A stretch of DNA of 64,000 nucleotides from Corynebacterium coyleae (GTDB lineage Bacteria > Actinomycetota > Actinomycetes > Mycobacteriales > Mycobacteriaceae): assembly GCF_030408635.1 (NCBI RefSeq), contig NZ_CP047198.1:992001-1056000 (forward strand), given 5' to 3'. How positions within the stretch are numbered: the stretch's first letter is position 1; the number at the start of each line of letters is the position of its first letter. The notes under the pieces were generated by a model that was not told where the DNA came from, searched no databases, and saw nothing but the letters and a program-made list of their open reading frames with translations. The position numbers and the translations under genes were made by a program. Positions 27,783-36,645 of this stretch are shown piece by piece.

Positions 27783-30700
27783 TTAGCGGTTGGCAGCCCA
27801 CATTTGGGCATACCTACCGCCGGCGGTGAGGAGGTCCTCGTGGCAACCGTCCTCAATGATACGTCCTTCGTCGATGACGAGTATTCGGTCGGCCCGCGCA
27901 GCGGTTGCGAGGCGGTGTGCGACGACCACTGACGTGCGGCCCGAGGTTGCGCGGTCGGCGGCGTCGAGTACCGCGCGTTCGGTTGCGGGATCAAGGGTGG
28001 CGGTGGCTTCGTCGAGAAGCAGCACGGCAGGGGAGAGCATCTCCGCGCGTGCGAGTGCGATGATCTGGCGCTGCCCGGAACTCAAGCCTCGGCCGCGTTC
28101 ACCGACGCGCGCGTTGAAGCCGCCGGGGATCGTATCGACGACACCGAGCGCGCCAATGCGGTTCACCGCCGCCTCGATCTCCTCTGGGGTCGCGCCCGGC
28201 GCGCCGTAGGCGATGTTGTCTGCGACGGTGCCAGGGAAGAGGTAGGACTCCTGTGGGACCTGGGCGAGTGCGCGGCGCCAGTCTGCAAGCGGGAACTCCG
28301 CGATGTTTGTGCCGGATGCGCGCACCTCACCGGAGGTGGGGTCGTAGAACCGGACGAGCAGTTTGACCACGGTGGATTTGCCTGCGCCGGTAGGGCCGAC
28401 GAGTGCCACGGTGGTACCTGGCTCGATGGTCAGGTCCATGTGGTCGATCACGGGGGAGGCGTCTGTATCGGTGGAGGCGGAGTAGGAGAAGGTGGTGTCG
28501 TCGAAAAGCAATGGCCCACTTGCGGCGCTGTGAGCACCCGGGTTGGTGCCGGTATCGGGGACGGTGGTGCGCTGGGCAAGGAGTGCGCGGATGCGGTCGA
28601 AGCTGACGGTGGCTTGCTGCCAGGAGTCGAAGATTTGGCCAAGCTGCTGGATAGGGCCGTAGAGCTGGCCGAGGTACATGGTGAATGCAACGAGCACACC
28701 GACGGACAGTGATCCGTCGGCGATGCGTCCCGCGCCAAAGCCGACGATGACGGCGGTCATGGTTTGGGAGATGAAGTGCATGCCTGGGAAGTACAGCGCG
28801 ACCAGGGTGACGGAGCGCATGCGCAGGCGGCGGTATTCGTCGCTTAGGGCCGTGAAGTGTGCTTCGAAGTGGGTCTGCGCGCGGTGGGTTTGGGTGGTGC
28901 GGATGCCGCCGATGAGTTCCGCGAACTCGCCGTTGACCGTGGAGATGTGTTCGCGTGAGGCTTGGTAGTAGCGCTTGGAGAGGACTCTGAACGCCCAGGT
29001 AGCGGCGACAATCACTGGGACGGCGGTCAGCGCGATGAGGGTGAGTTCGCCGTCGGTGGCGACCAGCATGACGATCACGCCCACGAGCGAGCCGACGGCG
29101 ACAATCGCCTGGGCAAGCCCGGTTTGTAGGAAGCTCGACAAGGTGTCGATGTCCGTGGTCATGCGCGTCATGATCTTGCCGGACAGTCGCGATTCGAAGT
29201 AATTCAAGCCCAGTTGCTGCAGGTGTGCGTAGGAGCGCAGCCGCAGCCCGTAGAGGAGGCGTTCGCCGGAGCGCGACGACAGGACAGTCATCAGTGCATC
29301 CGAGGCCCAGGCGATCGCGATCACACCGAGTGCAATGAGCCCCGCGTTGATCAGGTTCTCCTGGTTACTTGGGGTAATGCCGCGGTCCACGGCGGCGCGC
29401 ACGATGGTGGGGAAGGCCAAGTCCGCCAGCACGCCCACAATGAGTAGGGCGACGGTGCCTGCGATGAGCCAGCGCACGGCCTTGAACATGTCGCGGATGT
29501 GGAATTCGCTTGACGGGGTGCGCAGGCGGGTCAGTGTCTGCTCGGCCAGATCTGGCAGTTCGCGCGCTTCCGGGAGGCGCTCCACACGCGCGAGCAGTTC
29601 CGGGGTGGCGTTGATGGTGGAGGCGCGCCCGCTCGTCGGCACGATCACGCGCTCCTGGGGTTCGGTGTCCACCTCGGGCCACAGGTCGCCAACCTCCTCG
29701 TACAGCGTTTCGGACTCGGGGTCCATGGAGGCGCGATACTCGTCGGTTGCCATGACCTCGTCGCGGGGCCCTTGCTTGACGACGACCCCACCGCGCACCA
29801 CCGCTACCCGATCCGCATGATCCACCGTTGATTGGCGGTGGGCCACGGTCAGCACTGCGATGTCGCTGAGTGCCTCGCGCAGGTTGGCCAAGATGTTGGC
29901 TTCGTTGATGGAGTCGATGGCGCTGGTGGCGTCGTCAAGCACGAGCACCTTTGGTTTTGACATGAGCGCGCGGGCGAGTGCGATGCGCTGGCGCTGGCCG
30001 CCGGAAAGTGTGAGGCCACGCTCACCGACCTGGGTGTCGTAGCCGTCGGGGAGGCGCTCGATGAACTCGTCTGCCAGGGCGAGACGTGCCGCCTCACGCA
30101 CCGCGACATCAAGTTCGTCCGGCGACATGTAATCGGCAGCCCCCATGGCGATGTTGTCGCGCACGGAGGAAGAGAAAAGGAAGGCGTCGTCGAAAACGCA
30201 GACCACATCGCCACCGGTGACCGTGCCCGTATCCGGGGCGTAGAACCCGCCAGCTAGCTGCACCGCCATGGTTTTGCCCGCGCCGGGCGGGCCGACCATT
30301 GCAACGGTCTCGCCCGGCGCGACCGAAAGGGTGAAGCCGTTTAAGACGTTGTGGCCGCCGGTGGAAAAGTGCACGTCGCTAAAGTGCAGGCCGGGTTCGG
30401 CAGGCAAGTTTTCGGTGGAATTCACGGTGGAATTCACGGTGGACTCTTCAGGTGCGAGTGCCAGCACATCCGCGAGCCTGTCGAAGGAGCTCATGCCCAT
30501 CTGCATGCGGACGTACTGGTTGGTCAGCATGGAAAGGGCGGACGTCATCGTGGTCAGGTACGCGGTGAATGCGACGAACTGGCCGATGGAGATCCTTCCG
30601 TGGATGGCGAGCATGCCGCCGGCGATGATGGTGACCACCAGCGCCACCTTGGGCAGTTGGGAGAGCATCGGCTGGAAGCGTGCGGTGAGTTTCGCCGCCC

Positions 30701-31397
30701 GCATTTTTACCGCGTAGAGGTGGCGACCAAGGTTGTCGAGCTGGTCGATCTCTCGCTGTTCTTGTCCGAACGCCTTGACCACGCGCACGCCGGAGACGGT
30801 TTGTTCGACGTGTTCTGCAAGTTCTGCGGTGGCGTGCTGGTTGACCCACGTTGCTGCGTAGAGCGTTTTGCGCGACCGGTTGGCCTCCCACAGGAGCACG
30901 GGCAGCAGCGCCAGCGACATCGCGGTCAGTGCGACGTCCATGCTCAGCATGACGATCAAGGTGGCTACCAGTTGCACGATGCGCGTGAGCATCATCGCCA
31001 GAGTGTCCAGCACCGTCTGGTACATGTTCAGATCCGAGATCGAGCGCGAGACAATCTGGCCGGTCACGATCTTGTCCTGTCCCGGCCCGTCCAGGCGGTG
31101 CAGCGTGCGCAGGATCTTGGTGCGCAACCAGTGTTGCGAGGTCGTTGCAAGGCGACCGGAGGTGGTGCGCCGGATGATGCTCAGGACGTAGGTGGCCGCT
31201 GCGACTGCCACCATCAGCCACGCCACGCCGGCAACGGAACCGTCTGCATTCCCGGTGGCAATATCAATCGCTTGGCCAGTAAGAGCGGGCTCGGCCACGC
31301 GGGTGAGCGCGGCCAAGATGGCAGCAGCGAACGCGACGGCGGCAGGCGCGCGGTTCGCCTTGAGCGATTGAGTAAGAAGTGGGCTAGTGGTCCTCAT
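27783..31397 (-). CDS. Fused two-half ABC exporter (TMD-NBD-TMD-NBD)
   Basis: 1204 residues: membrane domain, nucleotide-binding domain 1, membrane domain, nucleotide-binding domain 2. NBD1 has Walker A GPPGAGKT and signature LSGGQ, but its Q-loop reads VFDDAFLF and Walker B ends LDDATS (catalytic Glu to Asp). NBD2 has GPTGAGKS, Q-loop VPQES, LDEATATLD and a slightly altered signature LSSGQ. One composite site is thus degenerate, as in heterodimeric multidrug or lipid exporters. The substrate is unknown. The ATG overlaps the previous gene by 14 bases; odhA lies 123 bases downstream. Confidence 0.9.
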   Translation of the reverse strand: MRTTSPLLTQSLKANRAPAAVAFAAAILAALTRVAEPALTGQAIDIATGNADGSVAGVAWLMVAVAAATYVLSIIRRTTSGRLATTSQHWLRTKILRTLHRLDGPGQDKIVTGQIVSRSISDLNMYQTVLDTLAMMLTRIVQLVATLIVMLSMDVALTAMSLALLPVLLWEANRSRKTLYAATWVNQHATAELAEHVEQTVSGVRVVKAFGQEQREIDQLDNLGRHLYAVKMRAAKLTARFQPMLSQLPKVALVVTIIAGGMLAIHGRISIGQFVAFTAYLTTMTSALSMLTNQYVRMQMGMSSFDRLADVLALAPEESTVNSTVNSTENLPAEPGLHFSDVHFSTGGHNVLNGFTLSVAPGETVAMVGPPGAGKTMAVQLAGGFYAPDTGTVTGGDVVCVFDDAFLFSSSVRDNIAMGAADYMSPDELDVAVREAARLALADEFIERLPDGYDTQVGERGLTLSGGQRQRIALARALMSKPKVLVLDDATSAIDSINEANILANLREALSDIAVLTVAHRQSTVDHADRVAVVRGGVVVKQGPRDEVMATDEYRASMDPESETLYEEVGDLWPEVDTEPQERVIVPTSGRASTINATPELLARVERLPEARELPDLAEQTLTRLRTPSSEFHIRDMFKAVRWLIAGTVALLIVGVLADLAFPTIVRAAVDRGITPSNQENLINAGLIALGVIAIAWASDALMTVLSSRSGERLLYGLRLRSYAHLQQLGLNYFESRLSGKIMTRMTTDIDTLSSFLQTGLAQAIVAVGSLVGVIVMLVATDGELTLIALTAVPVIVAATWAFRVLSKRYYQASREHISTVNGEFAELIGGIRTTQTHRAQTHFEAHFTALSDEYRRLRMRSVTLVALYFPGMHFISQTMTAVIVGFGAGRIADGSLSVGVLVAFTMYLGQLYGPIQQLGQIFDSWQQATVSFDRIRALLAQRTTVPDTGTNPGAHSAASGPLLFDDTTFSYSASTDTDASPVIDHMDLTIEPGTTVALVGPTGAGKSTVVKLLVRFYDPTSGEVRASGTNIAEFPLADWRRALAQVPQESYLFPGTVADNIAYGAPGATPEEIEAAVNRIGALGVVDTIPGGFNARVGERGRGLSSGQRQIIALARAEMLSPAVLLLDEATATLDPATERAVLDAADRATSGRTSVVVAHRLATAARADRILVIDEGRIIEDGCHEDLLTAGGRYAQMWAANR

Positions 31398-32289
31398 GTT
31401 CCTTGTCGTCGCTGTCCTTCCCGCTACTGTCTTTGCCGTCGCGGAAGATCTTCAAAATCCACGCAGCGAATTCCTTCGGGTTGAAGCCACCCTTGATGCG
31501 ACCGGTCTCGTCGGCCTTGTCTTCGGGCTCGAGCGGGGTGGCAAACTGCAGCGGCACCGGGCCGAGGGCCTGCTGAATGTTATCGATGATGTTGCCGGCC
31601 AGCTTGCGGTTCACCGTGGTACCGGCAACTGCGCCCAGGCCGAGCGGCAGCATCTTGCCCAGCCAGGCGCGACGCATGGAACGACGCAGCGAACGCATAG
31701 CCATGCGCTGCAGCACGTTGTTGGTCTCATTGAGCGTCGGGCCAGAAAAGCGCGACAGGGTGGCCTTGCCAGGCAGCTTGCGGGAGTTTTCGCCGAGCAG
31801 CGTATCCACGATTGCTAGACCCTTCGTACCCATCAGCGTGGTCAGCACGATGGCGCGGCGGTGCTCGGCGTCGGAGATGTCGTCGCCACGCAAATATGCC
31901 GAGGACATGGCGTAAAACGCCGCGAGATCCAGAAAGAGGGCGGACTCGCCGGCCACAGCAGCAGCACCTGTGAACAGGCCAACGCCTGGTACTGCCGCAG
32001 CGGCACCCACACCGGCACCGGTGCCCGTGACGGTGTTCTTTAGATGCTTATCCATAATCGCCTGGATCTGTGCCGGCGACTTATCCGGGTTGTCGCGGCG
32101 CAACCAATCTACATATCCGCGGATCACAGAGGTCTGCAGTCGCACGGCCTTGTCCACCGCGCCGATGAAAACACGACCGAGTTTGCCCGCGTCCTTTTCC
32201 AGCTGCGCTGAATTTTCCTGCAGCGCGACCTCGATTTCCTTGCGGAGCTCCGTCTCGTCGGTCTGTGCTGATTTCTTTTTACCGAACAC
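31384..32289 (-). CDS. Membrane-associated protein of unknown function, possibly EcsC-like
   Basis: 301 residues. Helical N-terminus, then a glycine/alanine-rich hydrophobic stretch (about 93-125, GTGAGVGAAAAVPGVG) and a long helical region ending in a charged Lys/Asp tail. The composition recalls EcsC-family proteins, but I cannot confirm this. GTG 32289 is chosen because a perfect AGGAGG lies 7 bases upstream. It overlaps the ABC exporter start by 14 bases, so the two are coupled. Confidence 0.7.
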   Translation of the reverse strand: MFGKKKSAQTDETELRKEIEVALQENSAQLEKDAGKLGRVFIGAVDKAVRLQTSVIRGYVDWLRRDNPDKSPAQIQAIMDKHLKNTVTGTGAGVGAAAAVPGVGLFTGAAAVAGESALFLDLAAFYAMSSAYLRGDDISDAEHRRAIVLTTLMGTKGLAIVDTLLGENSRKLPGKATLSRFSGPTLNETNNVLQRMAMRSLRRSMRRAWLGKMLPLGLGAVAGTTVNRKLAGNIIDNIQQALGPVPLQFATPLEPEDKADETGRIKGGFNPKEFAAWILKIFRDGKDSSGKDSDDKEHEDH

Positions 32290-32376
32290 GTTTATCCTCC
32301 TGCCGTGAACTGGCGATGGGTAATTGGTACAGCATAGAACGACTTCATATCCCGGGAAGACCGGGCGGAAACGCTC

Positions 32377-32382
32377 TAGGCT
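32377..32382 (+). promoter_or_regulatory. Putative -10 box of the carboxylesterase gene, leaderless
   Basis: TAGGCT followed by 7 bases and the ATG at 32390, with no ribosome site in front of it. Confidence 0.5.
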
Positions 32383-32389
32383 TGAACGC

Positions 32390-33919
32390 ATGAATGCGCG
32401 CCGCCAACCAGTCGTACAGACAACGGCCGGAGCCGTGCGCGGTCAAGTCGACCCGCACACCGGAATGCGCACCTGGCGTGGCGTGCCATTCGGCGCCAAC
32501 ACCGCTGGTACTCACCGGTTCCGCGAACCGAAACCCGTCCAACCCTGGCCTGGGGTGCGCGACTGCACACGCTTCGGCCCACCCGCCATGCAAGGCACCT
32601 TCGGCATCCGTGGCACGGTGCTTGGTTCGGAGGACTGCCTCAACTTAGACATCGTCAGGCCCGACACTGATGAGGTCTTGCCTGTCGTTGTCTGTTTCCA
32701 CGGCGGCACTTTTGTCACCGGCGCCAGCCACGAAAAAGTCCTCCAAGGTCATCGCCTCACCGCCGCGACGAACATTGTCTACGTCTCCTTAAACTTCCGC
32801 CTCGGCGTGCTCGGCTACCTCGATGTGCGATCGCTTGGCGACGACTGCGTGGCCAACCCCGCTATCCGCGACCAGATCCTCGCCCTGCGGTGGATCCGGG
32901 ACAACATCGCAGCCTTCGGCGGCGACCCAGATGCTGTGACCATCATGGGCGAATCGGCAGGCGGTGCTGCCGTGCTGCATCTCATGTGCGCACCCGATGC
33001 CCGCGGCCTGTTCCACCGCGCAATCGCGCAGTCCCCGCCACCGGCCAGCGTCCACTCGAGGCGCCAAGCCGCCAGGTGGGTCCAAGCCCTCATCAGGAAA
33101 CTCGGGCTCGCACCAGACACCACCCTTGACCAGCTGCGCGACATCCCCGCAGAAACCCTCGTGCGCGCCGGGCAATCACTGATGTTTAACAGCAAGGAAG
33201 CGCTGCAATTCAACATCAGCTTCATGCCCACCCTGGACAGTGCCAGCCTGCCCCAACACCCCATTGACACGTTCAACGCTGGCGAGCAAGCCCGCGTGCC
33301 ACTGATCGTGGGAACCAACTCCGACGAAGCCAGTTTCACCAAAGCCATCTACCAAACCTCCCGCCAGCGCCAACGTGCTGCGCGCCGGGCGTTGAACGTG
33401 TTTGACCCGGACAATGCGCTGGATGTCATCGAGGCGTACGACGATGTCGGCGCACGCGGCGACTTTGCGGAGTTGATGGCAGACGCCGTGTTCTGGGCCC
33501 CGAGTGTCATCCTGGCCACCGCGCACCGCATGGTTGCGCCGACCTATATGTATCGGTTCGCCTACGCATCTGCCGCGATGCGCAAGTTGGGCCTCGGCGC
33601 GATTCATGCAGCTGACCTGGTTGCGGTCTATGGCGATCCCTTTGCCACAGTGACCTCCAAACTGGATCGCTTCGGGCCGCGGGACACGTTCCAAGAGGTC
33701 AGCCGGCTCATGCAGTACCACTGGGGCGAGTTCTTCCACACCGGCACACCTGGTACGGAGTGGCCCAGCTATGGGTTTAAGCGTGGCGACGACCCGGGGC
33801 GTGCGACTGCGGTGTTTGAGTACGGCATACGTGTGGAATACGACCCGAAAGCGGAGCAACGCACCGCGTGGGAGTCGTTTGACATGCGCGAGTGGGGAAT
33901 TAGCCGGACGGATTTGTGA
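32390..33919 (+). CDS. Type B carboxylesterase
   Basis: 509 residues, alpha/beta hydrolase of the carboxylesterase B family. Nucleophile elbow GESAGG near residue 187, acid Glu in GTNSDEASF near 312, catalytic His in GAIHAADL near 404, and the oxyanion segment HGGTFVTGA near 105. There is no signal peptide, so it is cytoplasmic. It is a single-gene unit, divergent from the EcsC-like gene and followed about 90 bases later by an acidic-protein gene. Substrate unknown; generally short-chain esters. Confidence 0.9.
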   Translation: MNARRQPVVQTTAGAVRGQVDPHTGMRTWRGVPFGANTAGTHRFREPKPVQPWPGVRDCTRFGPPAMQGTFGIRGTVLGSEDCLNLDIVRPDTDEVLPVVVCFHGGTFVTGASHEKVLQGHRLTAATNIVYVSLNFRLGVLGYLDVRSLGDDCVANPAIRDQILALRWIRDNIAAFGGDPDAVTIMGESAGGAAVLHLMCAPDARGLFHRAIAQSPPPASVHSRRQAARWVQALIRKLGLAPDTTLDQLRDIPAETLVRAGQSLMFNSKEALQFNISFMPTLDSASLPQHPIDTFNAGEQARVPLIVGTNSDEASFTKAIYQTSRQRQRAARRALNVFDPDNALDVIEAYDDVGARGDFAELMADAVFWAPSVILATAHRMVAPTYMYRFAYASAAMRKLGLGAIHAADLVAVYGDPFATVTSKLDRFGPRDTFQEVSRLMQYHWGEFFHTGTPGTEWPSYGFKRGDDPGRATAVFEYGIRVEYDPKAEQRTAWESFDMREWGISRTDL

Positions 33920-34007
33920 CATCCGCGATGATAATTCCAGGCACGCGTCAGCGAACGTGGCTAGGCTGAAGCCAGTCTGAAGGTCAATGCGGAAGGAACC
34001 CACTGTC

Positions 34008-34826
34008 ATGAGCTTTTTCGAGGACATCGCGGCCGCGTTGGACCGCGACGGTATTGAGTCGCGTGTAGGCGGGGACACGATGTTTGTCCCCATGTCTGCG
34101 GCGTTGGAATTGCAGTTTGTGGAAATTGATCCGCACCTGCCGGCAGCGAACGTATACATCGCCGCGGCTGACGTGGACGAGGACGACGAAGAGTTTGAGG
34201 CCGTCTTAGTCGCTGTGGTGTTCTCCGTGGAGGCAGCGGTGACTGCTGTTGCTGAGCACATGGCGACCGACCAGGTGGTAACAGTGCTGCGCGACCTGCT
34301 GGAAAGCACGGACGAGCGCATTGGGGATCTCGAGTTCTTCCAGGACCACGTCAACCCGCAGCAGGTGCGCGCCGAAGTGGGCGCGAATGCCGAGTTGCAG
34401 GTCGTCGTCGAAGCCGTCAACGGCGTGCCGAGCGCCACAGTGACCTTCGTTGCACTCCCGGATGACTACGACGATGTCATCGAGGACGCCGAGGGCGAGT
34501 TGTGGGAGTCCGACGGCGATGCGGAACTGTCTGAGGAGGACCGCGCACGTCTGTTTGACGTCATCCATGATGAGGCAGTTGCCGACGCTGAGAAGCTCGA
34601 GCTGGGCAGCTTCACCGACTTCGACCGCCTCTTTGACGTGCTGTCGCTCGCCGCCGACCAGGCAGAGGAATGGGAGGCGCAGCTGCTTCCAGTCGACGAC
34701 GAGATTGACGAGCCGGACGTCTACGACATCTTCGGCCAAGACGACGAAGACTACGACGAGGACCTCGATGATGAGGATGATGAGGATCTCGACGACGAAG
34801 ACTTCGACGAGGACGACGAGGACTAA
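34008..34826 (+). CDS. Acidic protein with extreme Asp/Glu C-terminus
   Basis: 272 residues. The first 130 residues look like a YbjN-type small alpha/beta sensor-like fold (FFEDIAAALDRDGIESRVGGD, given here as two parts: FFEDIAAALD and RDGIESRVGGD). The C-terminal 40 residues are almost only Asp and Glu. No catalytic motif is seen. The ATG at 34008 is preferred to 33987 because GGAAGGAA lies 9 bases before it. A TAGGCT -10 box at 33962-33967 would give a leader of about 33 bases. It converges with the next gene, overlapping by 4 bases. Confidence 0.75.
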   Translation: MSFFEDIAAALDRDGIESRVGGDTMFVPMSAALELQFVEIDPHLPAANVYIAAADVDEDDEEFEAVLVAVVFSVEAAVTAVAEHMATDQVVTVLRDLLESTDERIGDLEFFQDHVNPQQVRAEVGANAELQVVVEAVNGVPSATVTFVALPDDYDDVIEDAEGELWESDGDAELSEEDRARLFDVIHDEAVADAEKLELGSFTDFDRLFDVLSLAADQAEEWEAQLLPVDDEIDEPDVYDIFGQDDEDYDEDLDDEDDEDLDDEDFDEDDED

Positions 34827-35350
34827 GCCGCGCTGAGTCCTTCGAACATGGAGGAGGGCGACTCGATCGGGGTGAACGCCCCGTCGACGAGCCAGACGTA
34901 ACTTGCTGCCTTCGCCCCCGGAATTTCGTGGACGGTGTGGGCAGCATCATCGGGGATGACCGCGCGCACCCAGGACTCGGCAAGCAACGTGTCCACAGGA
35001 ACCCCAGCGGAATCCGTAATGCGCAATTCGATCAGGTATGCCGGGATGTGGCGCTGCCCGTAGCCCTGGATACGTGCGCGAGCGCGCGGGCCAACGCGCC
35101 GCCGCGTGACCGCCAGCGACAACGTCGGACCGTTGTCTATCCGGGGTAGCGATATCACTGGTGGCCGCCAGGTCGCAGCCGGGCGCGACAGCGAGCGCGG
35201 GTGGTGGATCATCGCGTTGATGGCGTGCAGCTTCTCGAGGAAGAGGTCTCGGATTTCGGCAGCCAAGGAATCGGCACTGGCGTATGCATCGGCATCCACA
35301 GTGGGCGAGGTGCGGAACATGGACAGGGCATTCTTTGCGTTCAACTTCAT
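34823..35350 (-). CDS. Hypothetical protein, cytoplasmic
   Basis: 175 residues, no signal peptide or membrane helix. A helical N-terminus (about 25-50), then a predicted beta-rich part with basic motifs (RRRVGPRARARIQG near residue 82) and LLAESWVRAV near 122. I do not recognise a family. It has its own leaderless promoter at 35358-35363 and shares its 3' end with the acidic-protein gene. Confidence 0.7.
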   Translation of the reverse strand: MKLNAKNALSMFRTSPTVDADAYASADSLAAEIRDLFLEKLHAINAMIHHPRSLSRPAATWRPPVISLPRIDNGPTLSLAVTRRRVGPRARARIQGYGQRHIPAYLIELRITDSAGVPVDTLLAESWVRAVIPDDAAHTVHEIPGAKAASYVWLVDGAFTPIESPSSMFEGLSAA

Positions 35351-35357
35351 GGCTCAA

Positions 35358-35363
35358 ACACTA
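35358..35363 (-). promoter_or_regulatory. Putative -10 box of the hypothetical gene, leaderless
   Basis: TAGTGT on the minus strand, followed by 7 bases and the ATG at 35350. Confidence 0.45.
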
Positions 35364-35431
35364 AAAGTGGCCCCGACATCATCGGGCACACATTCGAACA
35401 CATTAGCGATACGGTTATTTGACGCGTTGTG

Positions 35432-35437
35432 TAACCT
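35432..35437 (+). promoter_or_regulatory. Putative -10 box of the MFS gene
   Basis: TAACCT followed by 8 bases and the ATG at 35446. No ribosome site is seen. This also argues against the upstream TTG at 35419 as start. Confidence 0.45.
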
Positions 35438-35445
35438 TGCTGTTT

Positions 35446-36645
35446 ATGAGTGCGAATAAGGTGGTGAAACCGTCGATCCCCCGCACCATTTGGGTGCTCA
35501 CGGGCGCCGCCTTCATTGTTGCGCTCGGGTACGGGTTAATCGCTCCGGTTCTCCCGCAGTTTGCGAGAAGTTTCAACGTATCCATGGCCGCAGCAGGTGC
35601 GGTCGTGTCTGTGTTTGCTCTCGCCAGGTTGCTTGGTGCGCCCGGCGCGGGTGTGCTGGTGGACAAACTGGGCTCGCGCCCGATCTACCTCACAGGCTTG
35701 AGCATTGTGGCTGTCTCCACGTTCTGCGTGGCGTTTGCCCAGGCGTATTGGCAGATTCTTGCGTTGCGGTTCATCGCGGGTTTCGGCTCGACGATGTTCA
35801 CGTTGTCGGCACAGGCACTGATTGTGCGGGTGACGCATCCTTCGATCCGTGGCCGCGCGAACGCGTTGTACGCTTCGGCATTTCTTGTGGGCAATGTGTT
35901 CGGTCCGATCGTGGGCGCAGCGTTGTCGTATTTGGGATTCCGTATCCCGTTTGCCATTTATGGCGTGGCGGTCGCGGTTGCGGCCGGCCTCGTCGCGTGG
36001 CTTACACAGCCGCGTCCAGGTGCGAAGGCGTTGCCGAAGGCGAAGCCCGCGATGCGGCTGCGGAGCGCCTGGAAGGTGCCTACCTACAGGGGATTGCTGG
36101 TCGCGGCGTTTACCAATGGATTTGTGAATATGGGCGCGCGCGTGGCGGTGTTGCCGCTCTTTGCCGCCGCGGTGTTTGAGCAAGGCGGGGCAGCGGCTGG
36201 TTTCGCGCTTACGGCGTTCGCGCTCGGTATGGCAATCATGTTGCAGTTCTCTGGGCGCATGTCGGATCACTTCGGTCGGCGCCCGATGATCTTCGCGGGC
36301 ATGGCAATGTCTGCGGTGTTTACAGCGGTGCTTGGCACGGCGACAAGTTTTTGGCCGCTCGTCATCTGGTCGGTGCTGGCCGGCGTGGCTTCCGGCACGA
36401 TGAGCCCGTCCATTCAGGCAGCGTTGGCGGACATCATTGGCAATGAACGCTCCGGCGGTAAGGTGTTGTCCACATTCCAGATGACACAGGATGCGGGCCA
36501 GATTTTCGCGCCTGTGGTTGTCGGTGCGATTGCGCAGACCGCGGGTTTTACTGCCGCGTTCGGCGTATGCGGTGCAATGTGTGCGGTGGCGGCTGTTGTG
36601 TGGCTGATCATCGGTAAGGAAACGATGGTGAAGGAGCCACGATGA
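35446..36645 (+). CDS. MFS permease (DHA1-like)
   Basis: 399 residues with 12 hydrophobic segments. Family motifs are visible: RLLGAPGAGVLVDKLGSRP between helices 2 and 3 (motif A) and SGRMSDHFGRRP between helices 8 and 9. The cytoplasmic loop in the middle is short and basic. Such proteins often act as drug or metabolite exporters. Here the ATGA overlap with a nucleoside hydrolase suggests nucleoside or base transport, which is inference. A short N-terminus is kept by choosing ATG 35446. Confidence 0.85.
   Translation: MSANKVVKPSIPRTIWVLTGAAFIVALGYGLIAPVLPQFARSFNVSMAAAGAVVSVFALARLLGAPGAGVLVDKLGSRPIYLTGLSIVAVSTFCVAFAQAYWQILALRFIAGFGSTMFTLSAQALIVRVTHPSIRGRANALYASAFLVGNVFGPIVGAALSYLGFRIPFAIYGVAVAVAAGLVAWLTQPRPGAKALPKAKPAMRLRSAWKVPTYRGLLVAAFTNGFVNMGARVAVLPLFAAAVFEQGGAAAGFALTAFALGMAIMLQFSGRMSDHFGRRPMIFAGMAMSAVFTAVLGTATSFWPLVIWSVLAGVASGTMSPSIQAALADIIGNERSGGKVLSTFQMTQDAGQIFAPVVVGAIAQTAGFTAAFGVCGAMCAVAAVVWLIIGKETMVKEPR

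Noticed and set aside
30415-30441. Short direct repeat (GGTGGAATTCAC type, 15-base period) in the ABC exporter gene
   Set aside because: Two and a half copies encoding a repeated Val-Asn-Ser-Thr linker; too short to be a mobile or regulatory element.
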